DNA of 64,000 nt, taken from positions 186,001 through 250,000 of the forward strand of contig JBBMOL010000082.1 of assembly GCA_037954665.1 (NCBI GenBank), read 5' to 3'. Source of the DNA: Laguncularia racemosa (Eukaryota; Streptophyta; Magnoliopsida; Myrtales; Combretaceae). Below are positions 41,648 through 54,210 of the stretch, piece by piece. Under the pieces are notes generated by a model. That model searched no databases. It saw nothing but the letters and a program-made list of their open reading frames with translations, and was not told where the DNA came from. The first letter of the stretch is position 1; each line of letters begins with the position of its first letter. The translations under genes were made by a program, and so were the position numbers.

Positions 41648-42638
41648 TGATGAGCCTAAACCCACTTAGAAGCACAATAAAAAAGACTCAAGAAAACAAT
41701 CTCAAATCAATCACAAAACCAGTTCTCCTAGTAAGCAATTCTCGTGACACCTTTGAAGATTTTGATGGAAAATGTCGTTCAAATGATTTAATTGTAATCT
41801 CTATTAATAAAATTAACCAAATAACCACAATAAGGATTGAAATGTCACGTGGAAATCAGATCAAAGAAAGCAATAAACTAATGAAATCCACCTTCCCTTT
41901 CAATTACTAGTTCACGCTAACAATAACAATGAAGTATGTAATCCAAGGGATCAATGAAACAATCAATCTTATAAGATTGTTGTTCACGAAAATAGAACCA
42001 CAAATAGATCCAAGAAAGATCCAAATCTACCCTAGATATGACAACTAGAGAAGAAATGAACATACAACAAAATTGAATTGATATGACTCACAATTTGCCT
42101 TCGTTGCACTCGTCACAATTCCAATTCTTGGGTTGAAATTGATAAGAGTTTGGAACTAATGAAAGAACCCTAATTCACACGTGAAATGTGCCTCTCAAAT
42201 CTATGAAAATTTTCCCCCTCAAACCCTCTCTTAAGTAAGTATTTATACTTGCTACTCTTAGGGTTAAAAAGTGGTCAAAATTACAAGTTTGCCACTTTTA
42301 AGGTGGTTAGCCCTAATTAGTCCATGCAAATGAAAAATATATAAAAGAAATTGGTCTTCAAGATGTCGGTCTTCTATAGGATTCATCGGCCCAGCTCATC
42401 GCAGGTTCAGGTCGGTCCATGGATAACCCACAAGCTGAGTCTGAGTGAATTTGTCCATTGCCCTATAAAATATGATAAGTGTGCCTGTTAGAAAACACAA
42501 TACAAGAATAATAGAAAAGAGGTTAATTTATAAATAATTCTAGGGTCGATTTGCTGAAAATGGGTCATCATCGCCAAGATTTGAAATCCTTTAGTTCTTG
42601 CCCTAATGTTAGGTTTTGTCGGATTTTTATTCCTATCA
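41648..42638 (-). repeat. F 3' LTR
   Basis: 991 bp, TGATGAGCCTAAA to TTCCTATCA on the plus strand. TATA palindrome near 42236-42251 with one changed base. Confidence 0.9.
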
Positions 42639-43226
42639 TCTCCTCGGGCCTCAAAAAGATTTGTCCTCAAATCTGGTAATTCAAATGCAGTAGAGACTTT
42701 GTTTCATCCTAGCAAGCCACCTGAAGAAATATCACTACAGAAGCCCAAAATCTGAAATACCACAAATGGTGATTGTTTTCTTTCCTCCATTTCTTGGATG
42801 TATCTCATCTGCAACACAAATAATGCTCCATTATCCAATAGTCGCCCCTGTATTAACTTGTTCCACTGAAACTGTTTCCTCCTTTTTTGACTCATCTGTA
42901 TGTTGCTGATCCTCATGGTCTTCTAATGGTTGGCTCAATTGCTCATTACCCTCAAAAGCCTCTGAAGGTGAACATAACTGTCTCTGAACAGTCTGGCTCT
43001 CTAGTGGTTTGCTCGTTTGACTATGATCATCAAGATCCTTTGAAGGTTAGCACATCGGTGTCTGACAAATTTTATGCTCTAAGGGTTGGCTCGTGTCACT
43101 AGAGTCCTCAAGAACCTTTGAAGGTTGGCATACTTGCGTCTGCACAGTTTGGTCCTCTGATGGTTTGATCATGTGGCTATGATCCTCAAGATTCTATGAT
43201 GGTTGTTTTGTCTGTCTTTGCATCTC
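42639..43226 (-). pseudogene. F repeat segment replacing RT/INT
   Basis: Minus-strand coding with the same 26-residue repeats as E3 (units separated by 78 bases between about 43200 and 42890), then VEQVNTGAT and MEERKQSPFVVFQILGFC (near 42780). There are one or two stops and a frame change near 42840. It ends at the polypurine tract next to the LTR. RT, RNase H and INT are absent. Shared structure with E3 shows that this is an inherited arrangement and not two separate accidents. Confidence 0.75.
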
Positions 43227-43700
43227 CTAGACCTCTAATGGTGACATAGGGTTCAATACTATACGTTTTCCATCTTTTTTGAACATATAAGTATTTCTAT
43301 ACCCATCATGTAATATCATCCTATCATACAACCATGGTCTACCAAGTAATATATAGGATGCACAAAGAGGAAGAATATCACATTCAAGCTCATCATAGTA
43401 CTTGTCCCCTATACTAAAGGGTACCTTAGCCCTTTGGGTTACACAAAGACCATCCTGATCATTCAACCAATGTAATGTATTGGGTTTAGGATGTGGGATA
43501 GTTTCAAGTTTCAACTTCGATACTAATGATGCAGCTACAATATTAGTACAACTACCACCATCAATAATAATTGCGCACAAGTTTCCTTGTACCCTACAAG
43601 AAATATGGAACAAGTTTTCTCTTTATCCCTCATCAATGGTTTGAAAGGAAGTCAAGTCCCGATGTAATATGTTAGTAGACAAATACAACTCACTTGACAT
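43227..43700 (-). pseudogene. F protease with M-S-S-E start
   Basis: ATG at 43700-43698 gives MSSELYLSTNILHRDLTSF, then a single stop (43625 region) in place of Gln and the protease ENLFHISCRVQ. The active-site loop IIIDGGSCTNIVAASLVS is intact. TLHWLNDQDGLCVTQRAKV, DILPLCASYILLGRPWLYD and LHDGYRNTYMFKKDG follow, to SPLEV at 43227. Only the one stop separates start and protease. Of all family A proteases here, this one is the best preserved. Confidence 0.8.
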
Positions 43701-45182
43701 TGTTGCATACTGTTTTCAATAACCTCAATACACTTCACCACACCACGACAACACGCCCTTACACACCCCTACACACCCACAGTGCTCACAATCAACCAAT
43801 ACAAGAAATATTTATTGGTACTTCAAGTAAAGTTAAATAAATGAAGTGCACACAATTATTTCTAAGTAGTTAAGAATTAAATTCAACTAGAAAGTGTTTA
43901 AGTAATGAGTTTCAATTACTTTCACACTTTAATGCTTGTTTTTGAATTTAAATTCCACTACTCAACTTTCCTTTTCTTGCTTTGGTTTCACACTAATTAA
44001 CTTCACAATGGGCAGCACTTAAACACAAGCACAAAAGCACAACTCACCACCACACAACTCCCCTTTTAGCTCACGGTTCCACAATTACTCATGCCACCAA
44101 CAACAAGTATCTATACAACACACATAAGAAACAATGCCAATTACACACACCCTTCACTAAATGTATTAAAACACAACTCCACACACACACCTCTTCAAAT
44201 CATGGTACACTTCCCCACTTCTACACTAAAATCAAACCACAACTTCAAAGTAAAAGGCAGCTCAACTTTCAAATTCAAAATGAGCTCAATAAGTGCAAGA
44301 TTCCACAAATGGTAAGAAGTTATTTCAAATTCAAATGACACACAATTAACTATGACTTAATGTGTGTTTTGAAATTTCAAAATGACTTCTTAATGTACAC
44401 TTTAATTCTGATTTCAAATATGAAAAATGACAATTGTGATTCCTCAAATTTTTGAAAATGCACACACTACACAATTCCACTTCACAATTGTAACACTACC
44501 TTTCCCCTTCACGGTTTATTATCCATGCACTACACTCTCACACTTTAGCCTTAATGTGCAGCACCTTACTCCACACAACTTCCACAAATTCACAAATGGC
44601 AATTCCTTCACTCAACATATAAACACAATGCCAACAATTCAATACTCCTTTTTACACCACAATTCATACACATACAACCACGGTGCAACAACCTACACAA
44701 TTTTTTTTTTTTTTTATAAGCACAACTCTACATACAATAACTCAAGGTGTACACATCCTTGCCACTACACAACTCCCATTCACACCATAAACCACAAGCA
44801 ATGGTAACAATAAAATTCAAATTTGAAATCACTCCACTAAATGCAACCTTCTCTACAAATGGTAAAAAACAATTCAAATTCAAATAACACTTATTCAATC
44901 ATGGTATGGATGGGGTAAATTTCAAATTCAAAAATTTGAATGAATAACACACTTCTACTCCTTCCTTTCCACGAAATTGATCAACCACAAGAAGCTACAA
45001 CAAACCCTTCAATCCAACTCCAACAAGCAACAAATTAGATTTTCAATCAAGATAATTTCGCAACTCAAATCCACAACACACAATTTCGGTTCAAATATGA
45101 AGAACCCTAATTGAAGATGATAATCACGAAATTAACCAACACTTAATACCTTGTCTCAACTTGTGCTCTGATACCAAAAAGA
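43701..45182 (-). other. F leader and primer binding site
   Basis: Non-coding, A- and C-rich on the plus strand. The primer site GCTCTGATACCA (45165-45176) is an exact complement of the tRNA-Met site. The empty target of the inverted LTR pair of E3 is seen near 43998 (complement of CCATTGTGAAG). Confidence 0.8.
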
Positions 45183-45836
45183 TGATGTGCCTAAACCCAC
45201 TTAGAAGCATAATAAAAAAACTCAAGAAAACAATCTCAAATCAATCACAAAACTGGTTCCCCTAGTAAGCAATTCTCGTGACACCTTTGAAGATTTTGAT
45301 GGAAAATGTCGTTCAAATGATTTAATTATAATCTCTATTGATAACATTAACCAAATAACCACAATAAGGATTGAAATGTCACATGGAAATCAGATCAAAG
45401 AAAGCAATAAACTAATGAAATCCACCTTCCCTTTCAATCACTAGTTCACGCCAACAATAACAATGAAGTATGTAATCCAAATGATCAATGAAACAATCAA
45501 TCTTACAAGATTGTTGTTCACGAAAATAGAACCACAAATAGATCCAAGAAAGATCCAAATCTACCCTAGATATGACTCACTAGACAAGAAATAAACATAC
45601 AACAAAATTGAATTGATATGACTTACAATTCACCTTTGTCGCACTCGCCACAATTCCAATTCTTGGGTTGAAATTGATAAGAGTTTGGAACTAAGGAAAG
45701 AACCCTAATTCACATGTGAAATGTACCTCTCAAATCTGTAAAAATTTTCCCCCTCAAACCCTCTCTTAAGTAAGTATTTATACTTGCTACTCCTAGGGTT
45801 AAAAAGTGGTCAAAATTACAACTTTGCCACTTTTAA
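45183..45836 (-). repeat. F 5' LTR, truncated
   Basis: The first 654 bases (R-U5 and the promoter side) of the LTR. The joint with gag of G is at 45836/45837. TATA region near 45776. Confidence 0.85.
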
Positions 45837-46878
45837 TCAATCCTAGTTGCCAAAGTAGCAACTATGGTAGTAAGATCCTGGAGCTGCTCTTCCAAAGTTC
45901 TCCTACTTGTAATATTATGACCCTAACCTCCACCAACTTGGCTATTGGCCTCATTGCCAATTCCCCCATTCACACTTTCATTAGACATGTTGTGATTTAA
46001 GAAGTAATCCCATAAATTATAGCACACTCCTTCAACAACACCAACCCACATGTTTAAGAACCACAATAATGTAATAGCTCACATTTCAAAAAGAATTATA
46101 GGTACAAGGAAATAATTTAGTATTCCAAGTAAAGTTCAATAAATGAAGTACATACACAACTACTTTCAAGTAGTTAGAATTAAATTCAACTATAAGTGCT
46201 TAAGTAACTAGTAAATTACTTTCACACTATAATGACTTGTTTGAATTCAAATTCTACTACTCAAACCTTCTTTTCTTAAGCACGACACACACTCAAACTT
46301 TAGCTTCAATGTGCAGCACCTTACTCCACACAATTCCACAAATTAACAAATGGCAATTCCCTCACTCAACACACAAACACAACGCTAACAATTTAGTACT
46401 CCTTTTTACACCACAATTCATACACATACAACCATGGTGTAATAACCTCTACATTTTTTTTCTTTTGTAATCACAACTCTACACACACTCCATGGTTCAC
46501 GCTCCTAAACATACAAGTTTCACCACTACAAACACTAAAGCAAACCGCAATTTATACACTAAAATAGCAACAATTCAAATTTGAAAATCAAACCACTTCA
46601 TTAATTGCAACCCTTCCACAATTGGTAAGAAGTAATTTTCAAATTCAAACAAACACACATTAACTCCTTCAATCTTAATGTTTTTCTTGAAAATCAAATA
46701 ATTTCCAAATCATTCACACTACTCAAATTTGGAAATGCTCAATTACTCTATTTTTATGAAAACAAACAATGTAAGGATCATAATTTTTCTTCCTACACAA
46801 TTGCACTTCCAAAATTGCATTCAAAATGCACTAACTTTCCTCTCCCTCTATGGTGAAGTCGACAACATAGAAGCAAGA
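45837..46878 (-). pseudogene. G: gag N-terminus and leader fragment
   Basis: ATG at 45988-45986 starts a gag N-terminus (MSNESVNGGIGNEANS), which after a stop reads LEEQLQDLTTIVATLATKID and is cut at 45837. The leader follows (45989-46878), is interrupted by H, and goes on at 52996-53182 to a primer site and the LTR at 53201. Gag N-termini of the same kind open H, I and J. Only about 50 codons remain. Confidence 0.75.
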
Positions 46879-47881
46879 TGATATGCCTAAAAGGGGATTA
46901 ACCACAATCAAATGGAACAAAAACCAACCCTAAATGCACTCAAATAATTTCGGATCAATAGGCTAGAAATTTGTGTGATTCCTAATGAGTGCAAGGAGAT
47001 CCAAATTCAATAACTAATGAACTAATCCACACAATGAATCAAATCCCTCAACATGGACTAATCAAACTTGAAATATCATGTGAATTCTAGAATATTTAGC
47101 AAAAGCACAACCGTGATCCCCCTTTATAGAAATGCCTTTCATGTTGACAATGATAAGCAATTGTTGATGAATAACAAGTATGATAAGTACTCAAACAAGC
47201 TCACTAATTCGAATAAAACAACTTAACCAAATCTGACCAAGAAATGTTCCAATTCAACCCTAGATATTACACACTAGAGAAGAAAAGAAAACACAACAAT
47301 TTGAAATTGATATGACTCACAATTTTAAATGTTGCACTCGCCATAATCTCAACTCTTAGGATTGAAATTGATAAGAGAAAATTGAACTAGGAAACCCTAA
47401 GTTCTCTCATGTGAAAGTGAAGTGTTTGATCTAAAAATTGCTCCCTCAAAACCCTACTTAAGTAAGTATTTATACTTGCTCCCTTTAAGGTTGGAAAGTC
47501 CACAAAATTACAACTATGCCACTTTTAAGGTGGCTGGTCCTAAATGAAAATTATAAACAAAATGAAAGTGTCCCAAAAGAAAATTACAACATAGAATGGT
47601 CCAATAACAATTACAAAGTACAAAAATAATATAAAGCTTCAAAAACTAATGCTTCGACGTGAAATCAATCGCAGCGGACCTTTGGATGCAAATTTGATGA
47701 TGTCCCGATGCCATCAACTAATGTAAGTCATTTGGCATCCCATGGAGAAATATTATTTTACCTATAAGATTATTACTCAAATATTTATTAGATAAAAGAA
47801 ATAGAGTGAAATATGAGTGATTTAGATCATCATCCAAATCGAGTTCTGAGAGCATCTATGATGCCAAAAAATTTCCCATCA
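46879..47881 (-). repeat. H 3' LTR
   Basis: 1003 bp, TGATATGCC to TTTCCCATCA; subfamily A2. It has no tail. TATA palindrome near 47466. Confidence 0.85.
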
Positions 47882-48345
47882 TCTCCTCGAGCTTCTAAAA
47901 AATTTGCCCTCAAATCTAGAGGGTCATTTCTAGAACTGAACTCGAACATCTCTATTGGCCATCTCTGTTGGCTTGTTTTCCTAGTTACCAGATGTAGTGG
48001 AAGTAGTTTTAATATTCCCCTAAAATGATGTACCTCAGATGGAGCTATTGGTGACAGTACTATGTGAGACCTACCCATATTGAACATGTAGGTGTTCCTG
48101 AATCCATCATGTAACACCTGCTGATCAAACAACCAGGGTCTACCTAATAGCAAATGGAATGCATGCATAGGATCTCATCATGGTATTTCTACCCAACACT
48201 CACAGGCACCTTCGCCCTTAGCGTCACATGCATACTACCCCAATTATCCAACCAATGCAAGTTATAAGGGCTAGGATGTGGGCTAGTGGACAAATGTAAT
48301 TTGTCTACTAGTGCAGCAGATATAACATTCATGCAACTACTGCCT
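47882..48345 (-). pseudogene. H protease C-terminal part
   Basis: Minus-strand reading: NVISAALVDKLHLS (near 48330), YNLHWLDNWGSMHVTLRAKV (near 48250-48195), HAFHLLLGRPWLFDQQVLHD (48165 on), GFRNTYMF, IVLSPIAPSEVHHF, then directly SSRNDPLDLRANFLEARGDD and the LTR. The active site and N-terminal half are deleted: the gag sequence GGAKAV is joined to the residues just after the active site across a GTAG overlap, out of frame. RT and INT are absent. Confidence 0.75.
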
Positions 48346-49297
48346 TTGCCCCTCCTGATCGACCGTCAGCTGCTATAGGTCTGGTAGTAGTATTGGGCCT
48401 GTTGCTCAGAGCCCTAAACAAGTTAGACCTGTTTTGCCTCTCCACCTTCAAGGCCAACTGAATAGCCTCATCAAGTGTACTATAACATTGTAGCTCAATA
48501 AAACACGCTATCTCATATTTCAACCCCGAGATGAAATGTGCTAGGGTTTGTTCTAGAGGTTCAATTGACCCACATCTAATCATGAAGGTTTCAAATTCCT
48601 GCATATAATCATCCACTATCTTGCCTCCCTACCTTAAAGTCTGTAGTCAGATAAACAGTTCCTATTTGTATTGCATAGGAATAAATCTTTTTCTCAACAC
48701 CCTTTTCATATCCCTCCATTTCTGAATCTCAGCCTCCCCATCCCTACGCCTATTGATAATCAAATAGTTCCACAATAGTACAGCGTATCCTATAAACTCA
48801 ACAGCAGCCAATTGGACTCTGGTATTATCATCGTTCTCATAACATTCAAAGAGACCCTTAAGCTTGTCTTCCTAATCTAAATAATCATCAGTTGATCCCT
48901 TGTCATCATAAGAAGGCATCTACAACTTCACATACTCCAGTCCCCGAGGTGGCTTAAAATCCCTATTCTGATATGGATTAGCCCTAAAGTTATCATCCTT
49001 TTCTTCCCTATAACGATGATGATCCCCATCCATTCTTCTATTCAGATTTCCATCTCTCACTACTTTGTCTCTCTAAAGGTTCTATAGAGCTACATAAGGT
49101 GGTGCTTGAAGGTTCACCACTGGTGGTTGTGGCAATGTTATCCTATCAATCTTAGTTGCCAAAGTAGCAACTATGGTAGTAAGATCCTGGAGCTGTTCTT
49201 CTAAAGTCCTCTTACCTACAATATTATGACCTTGACCTCCACCAACCTAGCTATTGGCCTCATTGCCAATTCCCCCATTCACACTTTTGTTGGACTT
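48346..49297 (-). pseudogene. H gag, broken
   Basis: The start codon position (49297-49295) reads AAG in place of the ATG seen in I and G. Parts: a linker with NLQAPPYVAL (near 49090), the gag domain (near 48950-48620), MDDYMQEFETFMIRCGSIEP (48616 on), LAHFISGLKYEIACFIELQC, YSTLDEAIQLALKVERQNRS, RALSNRPNTTTRPIAADGRS. The zinc knuckle is deleted with the first half of PR. Several stops are present upstream of 48616. Role in an intact element: particle protein. Confidence 0.75.
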
Positions 49298-50597
49298 GTT
49301 GTGATTTAAGAAGTAATCCCACAAATTATAGCACACTCCTTCAACATCACCAACCCACATGTTTAACAACCACAATAATGCAATAGTTCACGTTTTAAAA
49401 AGAATTATAGGCACAAGGAAATAATTTAGTACTCTAGGGAAAGTTCAATAAATGAAGTACACACACAACTACTTTCAAGTAGTTACAATTAAATTCAACT
49501 ACAAGTGCTTAAGTAACTAGTCAATTACTTTCACACTTTAATGACTTGTTTAAATTCAAATTCTACTACTCAAACCTTCCTTTTCTTGCCTTGATTCCAC
49601 ACTACAAATAACCACAATGTATAGTACCTCAAAAAATACAAAATAATCAAAATCCACCGCCACTCTACTACTCTTACTCACAATTCCACCAATTCATGCC
49701 ACCAACAACAATTCTCTATATTACACACACCAAAACCCATGCCAAATGCACATACTTTTCACTAAATTTTACAAAACACAACACCTCACACACACTCCTT
49801 TTATACACGTTGCAGCACATACATACACACTCTTCTACACTTCAACTTCTCCACTTCTATTCAAGTTGCAAACCGCAACTTCAACAATAAAGGCAGCTCA
49901 AATTTCAAATTCAAAATGAGCTCAATAAGTGCAAGATTCCATAAATGGTAAGAAGCTATTTCAAATTCAAATGACACAATTAACTATGACTTAACGTGTG
50001 TTTTGAAATTTCAAATTGACTTCTTAATGTACACTTCAATTCTGATTTCAAATCTGAAAATGAAAATTGTGATTCCTCTAATTTCTGAAAACGCACACAT
50101 TACACAATTCCACTTCACAATTATAACCCTTCCACAAATTGGTAAGAAGAAATTTTCAAATTAAAATAACCATAAATTAACTTCTTCAATCTTAATGTTT
50201 GTTTTGAAAATCAAATAATTTCCAAATCTTCTACATTACTCAAATCTAGAAATGCTCAATTACTCCTCTAATTTTTTGAAACAAACAATGTAAGGATCAC
50301 AATTTTTCTCCCTACACAATTACACTTCCGAAATTGCATTCAAAATGCACTACTTTCCTCTTCCTCCATGGTGAAGTCCACAACATAGAAGCTTCAACAA
50401 GTAATCAAAACTCACTCCAACATGTAGCAAGTTCAACTTCTACTCAAGACAATTCACGCCACTTCAAACAACTACAACAACAATTCCAATTTACTCTCAA
50501 TTTTGGAATTAAAGATGTAAGAACATAAACCCTAATTTTTTCAAAATTCAAAATCAAACAACCCTTCTCACAACCTCAAGCTTTGATACCAAAAAGA
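49298..50597 (-). other. H leader and inner primer site
   Basis: A/C-rich on the plus strand. It includes module copies near 49950 and 50200. Primer site GCTTTGATACCA at 50580-50591 with one mismatch. Confidence 0.75.
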
Positions 50598-52995
50598 TGA
50601 TGTGCTCAAAAACCAAGATTAAGCACATGCAAAACTAATTTGAAAAACAATCAGATAATGTCAATCAAACTAGCTTCCAAATGGCGTCAATTCTCAATGC
50701 TTATAACCAATTCTTCAAACAAAGATGTGATGTGCTCAAAACTAAGGTCTAAGCACATGCAAAACAAATTTGAAAGACAATTAGATAATATCTATCAAAC
50801 TAGTTCAACAATTGCACAATTCCTCAATATTTATGAACCAATTCCCACAACAAGGATGTGACCAAAAATGAATCCAAGTATAATGATGCTCTGATACCAA
50901 ATTATGATGTGCCTAAAACCAGGTCTAAGCACATGCAAATGAATCAAAGAAATAACTTCAATTCACAAGATCAAACCGGTTCAATGGGGTCAAAAATTGC
51001 ATGAACCCTAACTGAGGAATGGTGAATCAAATGATAAGATCAAGGAAATTAAATCCACAAAGATGTTAATCCTCAATTGAATCAATTAACCAACTTAATT
51101 CCAAGAGAAATCCAATCAACAATACATAAATCAAACCGTGATCCTGCTTACAACAAAGAAGCTCCATGCTATAAGAATAAGTACAAATTGATGGAATTAA
51201 CAAATATTAGAAACCAGTCAATTATGCAATGAAAGTTTGATTACAAAAGCAATAAAAAATCTTACTAAGAAGACTTCAATCTAACCCTAGATATGACTCA
51301 CTAGAGATGAAAGGAAAACATAACAATAAGAAGTTGATATGACTCACAATTTGCCCTTATTGCACTCGTCACAATTCTAATTCTTAGGATTGAAATTGAT
51401 AAGAGAAATTAAACTAGGAAGAGCCCTAATTCCCTCATTTAAAGTGTATGTTCTATTCTAAAAAATTGGCCTCCCCAAACCCTACTTTAAGCAAGTATTT
51501 ATACTTTCTCCCTTTAGGGTTAGGAAATGTACAAAATTACAACTATGCTACTTTTAAGGTGGCCTATCTTAAAAAACAATTACAAGCAAATGAAAGTGTC
51601 CCAAAAGAAAGATTACAACATAAATAGTCCAAAGAAATAACTATAAATAAAAATAGTCTTTATTATGCTAGCTCTTCCATAGGATTCGTCGGCCTAACTC
51701 ATTGCCAATTTAGGTTGGTCCATAGATAACCCGCAAGCTGAGTTTGAGTGAGTTTGTCCATCGCCCTGTAAAGTATGATAAGTATTCCTGTTGGAATATA
51801 AAATACATGAATAAGATAAAAGAGGTTAGTAAATGAATAATTACAGGGTTGATTTACTCAAAATGGGCTCTCATCGCCAAAATTCGAAATACTTTGGTTC
51901 TTGCCCTAATGATAGGTCTTGTCGGATTTTGATTCCTATCAAGATGTGATCAATCTTAAGTATCCAAATTAAATTGCTCTGATACCAAAAAGTTGATGTA
52001 ACTAAAAGGGGATTAAGCATAATCAAATAGAACAAAAACCAACCCTAAATACACTCAAACAATTTCGAATCAATAGGCTAGAAATTTGCGTGATTCCTAA
52101 TGAGTGCAAGGAGATCCAAATTCAATAACTAATGAACTAATCCACCACAATGAATCAAATCCCTCAATACACACTAATCAAACTTGAAATATCACATGAA
52201 TTCTAGAATATTTAGCAAAAGCACAACCGTGACCCCCCTTTATAGAAATGCAATTCACGTTGACAATGATAAGCAATTGTTGATGAATAAAAAGTATGAT
52301 AAGTACTCAAACAAGCTCACTAATTCGAATAAAACAACTTAATCAAATCTGACCAAGAAATGTTCCAATTCAACCCTAGATATTACACACTAGAGAAGAA
52401 AAGAAAACACAACAATTTGAAATTGATATGACTCACAATTTCCAGTGTTGCACTCGCCACAATCTTAACTCTTGGGATTGAAATTGATAAAAGGAAATTG
52501 AACTAGCAAACTCTAAGTTCTCAACGTGAAAGTGAAGTGTTTATTCTGAAAATTGCCCCCTCAAAACCTTACTTAAGCAAGTATTTATACTTGCTCCCTT
52601 TAAGATTAGAAAGTCCACAAAATTACAACTATGCCACTGTTAAGGTGACTGGTCCTAAATGAAAATTACAAACAAAATGAAGGTATCCCAGAAGAACATT
52701 ACAACATAGAATGGTCTAATAACAATTACAAAGCAAAAAAATAATATAAATCTTCAAGAGCCAATGCTTTGATGTGAAATCAATCGCAGTGGGCCTTTGG
52801 ATGCAAATCTGATGATGTCCCATGGCCATCAACTAATGTAAGTCATTTGGCATCCCATGGAGAAATATTATTGTACCTGTAAGATTGTTAATCAAATATT
52901 TATTAGATAAAAGAAATAGAGTGAACTATGAGCAATTTAGATCATCATCAAATTTAGTTCTAAGAGCATCTATGGAGCTAGAAAATTTCCCATCA
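50598..52995 (-). repeat. H tail and 5' LTR, with inserted solo LTR
   Basis: The tail (50598-50727 and 51947-51993, 177 bp together) lies between the two primer sites. The normal LTR is 51994-52995. The solo LTR fills 50728-51941. Confidence 0.8.
50728..51941 (-). repeat. Solo LTR of the long type, minus strand
   Basis: 1214 bp with exact duplication agatg (50723-50727 and 51942-51946). It has a tail (50728-50904), an internal primer-like site GCTCTGATACCA (50888-50899) and a normal LTR (50905-51941, 1037 bp). It is built like the solo LTR at 24527-25741, and sits in the tail of the H 5' region. Confidence 0.9.
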
Positions 52996-53200
52996 CTTCA
53001 ACAAATAATCAAAACTCACTCCAACAAGCAGTAAGTTCAACTTCTACTCAAGACAATTCATGCCACTTCAAACAACTACAACAACAATTTCAATTTACTC
53101 CCAATTTCGGAATTGAAGATGTAAGAACATGAACCCTAATTTTCTGAAATTCAAAGACAAATAACCCTTCTCATAACCTCAAGCTTTGATACAAAAAAGA
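52996..53200 (-). other. G leader end and primer binding site
   Basis: Continuation of the leader left at 46878. Primer site GCTTTGATACAA (53183-53194) with two mismatches. Confidence 0.75.
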
Positions 53201-54210
53201 TGATGTGTCTAAAAGGGCATTAAGCACAATCAAATGGAACAAAAAACCAACCCTAAATGCACTCAATCAAATCCGGTTCAATAAGCTAGGAATTATATGA
53301 TTCCTAATGGAGTGCAAGGAGATCCAAATTCAATAACTAATGAATTAATCAACCAAAATGATTCAAAACGGTCAAAAACATACTAATTACACTTGAATTA
53401 CCATGTGAATTCAATAATATTCAACAAAATCACTTCCTAGATCCCCCTTTATAGAAATGTAATTCACGATTCAAAACGATAAGCAATTGTTAATGGTGAA
53501 TAACAAGTAAGATAAGTACTGAAAACAAGTACACTATTTCGAATCAAACTAACTCAAATTTGACCAAGAAATGAATTCAATCCAACCTTAGATATTACAC
53601 GCTAGAGAAGAAAATAATACATAACAATTAGAAATTGATATGACTCACAATTTCAATTGTTGCATTCGACACAATCTCAACTCTTGGGATTGAAATTGAT
53701 AAGAGGAAATTGAACTAGGAAAACCTTAAGCTCTCTTAAGTAAAGTGATTGTGTTTGATCTGGAAATTGGCCTCCTCAAAACCTTACTTAAGGAAGTATT
53801 TATACTTGCTCCCTTTAGGGGTAGAAAATCCACAAAATTACAACTATGCCACTTTTAAGGCGGCCGGTCCTAAATGAAAATTAGAAACAAATGAAAGTAT
53901 CCCAAAAGAAAATTACAACATAGAATAGTCCAATAACAATTACAAATTACAAAAATAATATAAATCTTTAAGAGCCAATGTTTCAAAGTGAAATCAATGG
54001 CAGCGGGCCTTTAGATGGAAATCTGATGATGTCTTGTGGCCATCAACTAATGTATGTCATTTGGCATCCTATTGAGAAATATTATTGTACTTGTAAGATT
54101 ATTACTCAAATATTTATTAGATAAAAGAAATAAAGTGAAATATGAGCAATTTGGATCATCATCCAAATCGAGTTCTGAAAGCATCTACGGTGCCGGAAAA
54201 TTTCCCATCA
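53201..54210 (-). repeat. LTR shared by G and I
   Basis: 1010 bp, TGATGTGTC to TTTCCCATCA. On its left is a primer site and leader (5' LTR of G); on its right is a polypurine tract and the end of a polyprotein (3' LTR of I). It pairs by subfamily with 61275-61855. TATA region near 53797. Confidence 0.85.

Larger units (their letters stand above)
41648..45836 (-). mobile_element. F: family A element with PR and 26-residue repeats, 5' LTR truncated
   Basis: 3' LTR (41648-42638), repeat segment, protease, start codon at 43700, G/T-rich leader (C/A-rich on the plus strand), primer site and a 5' LTR (45183-45836) that stops after GCCACTTTTAA, where the gag of G begins. It is inserted in the C2 integrase. 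Because the right end is lost, no target duplication can be shown (left flank caaac). Confidence 0.85.
46879..52995 (-). mobile_element. H: family A gag-PR element, no RT/INT, with two primer sites
   Basis: 3' LTR 46879-47881, short protease part, gag, leader, inner primer site (50580-50591), ~177-bp tail, outer primer site (51976-51987) and 5' LTR 51994-52995. The two LTRs (1003 and 1002 bp) pair by subfamily-specific sites. H lies in the leader of G: the leader sequence stops at CATAGAAG and resumes at CTTCAACAA. The flanks caaga and cttca do not match well. Confidence 0.75.

Noticed and set aside
43700..45160. Thr/His/Asn-rich frames in the C/A-rich leaders (also 49696-49890, 60438-60704, 63569-63807)
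   Set aside because: Composition artefact of the leader strand bias; frames are not conserved between copies.
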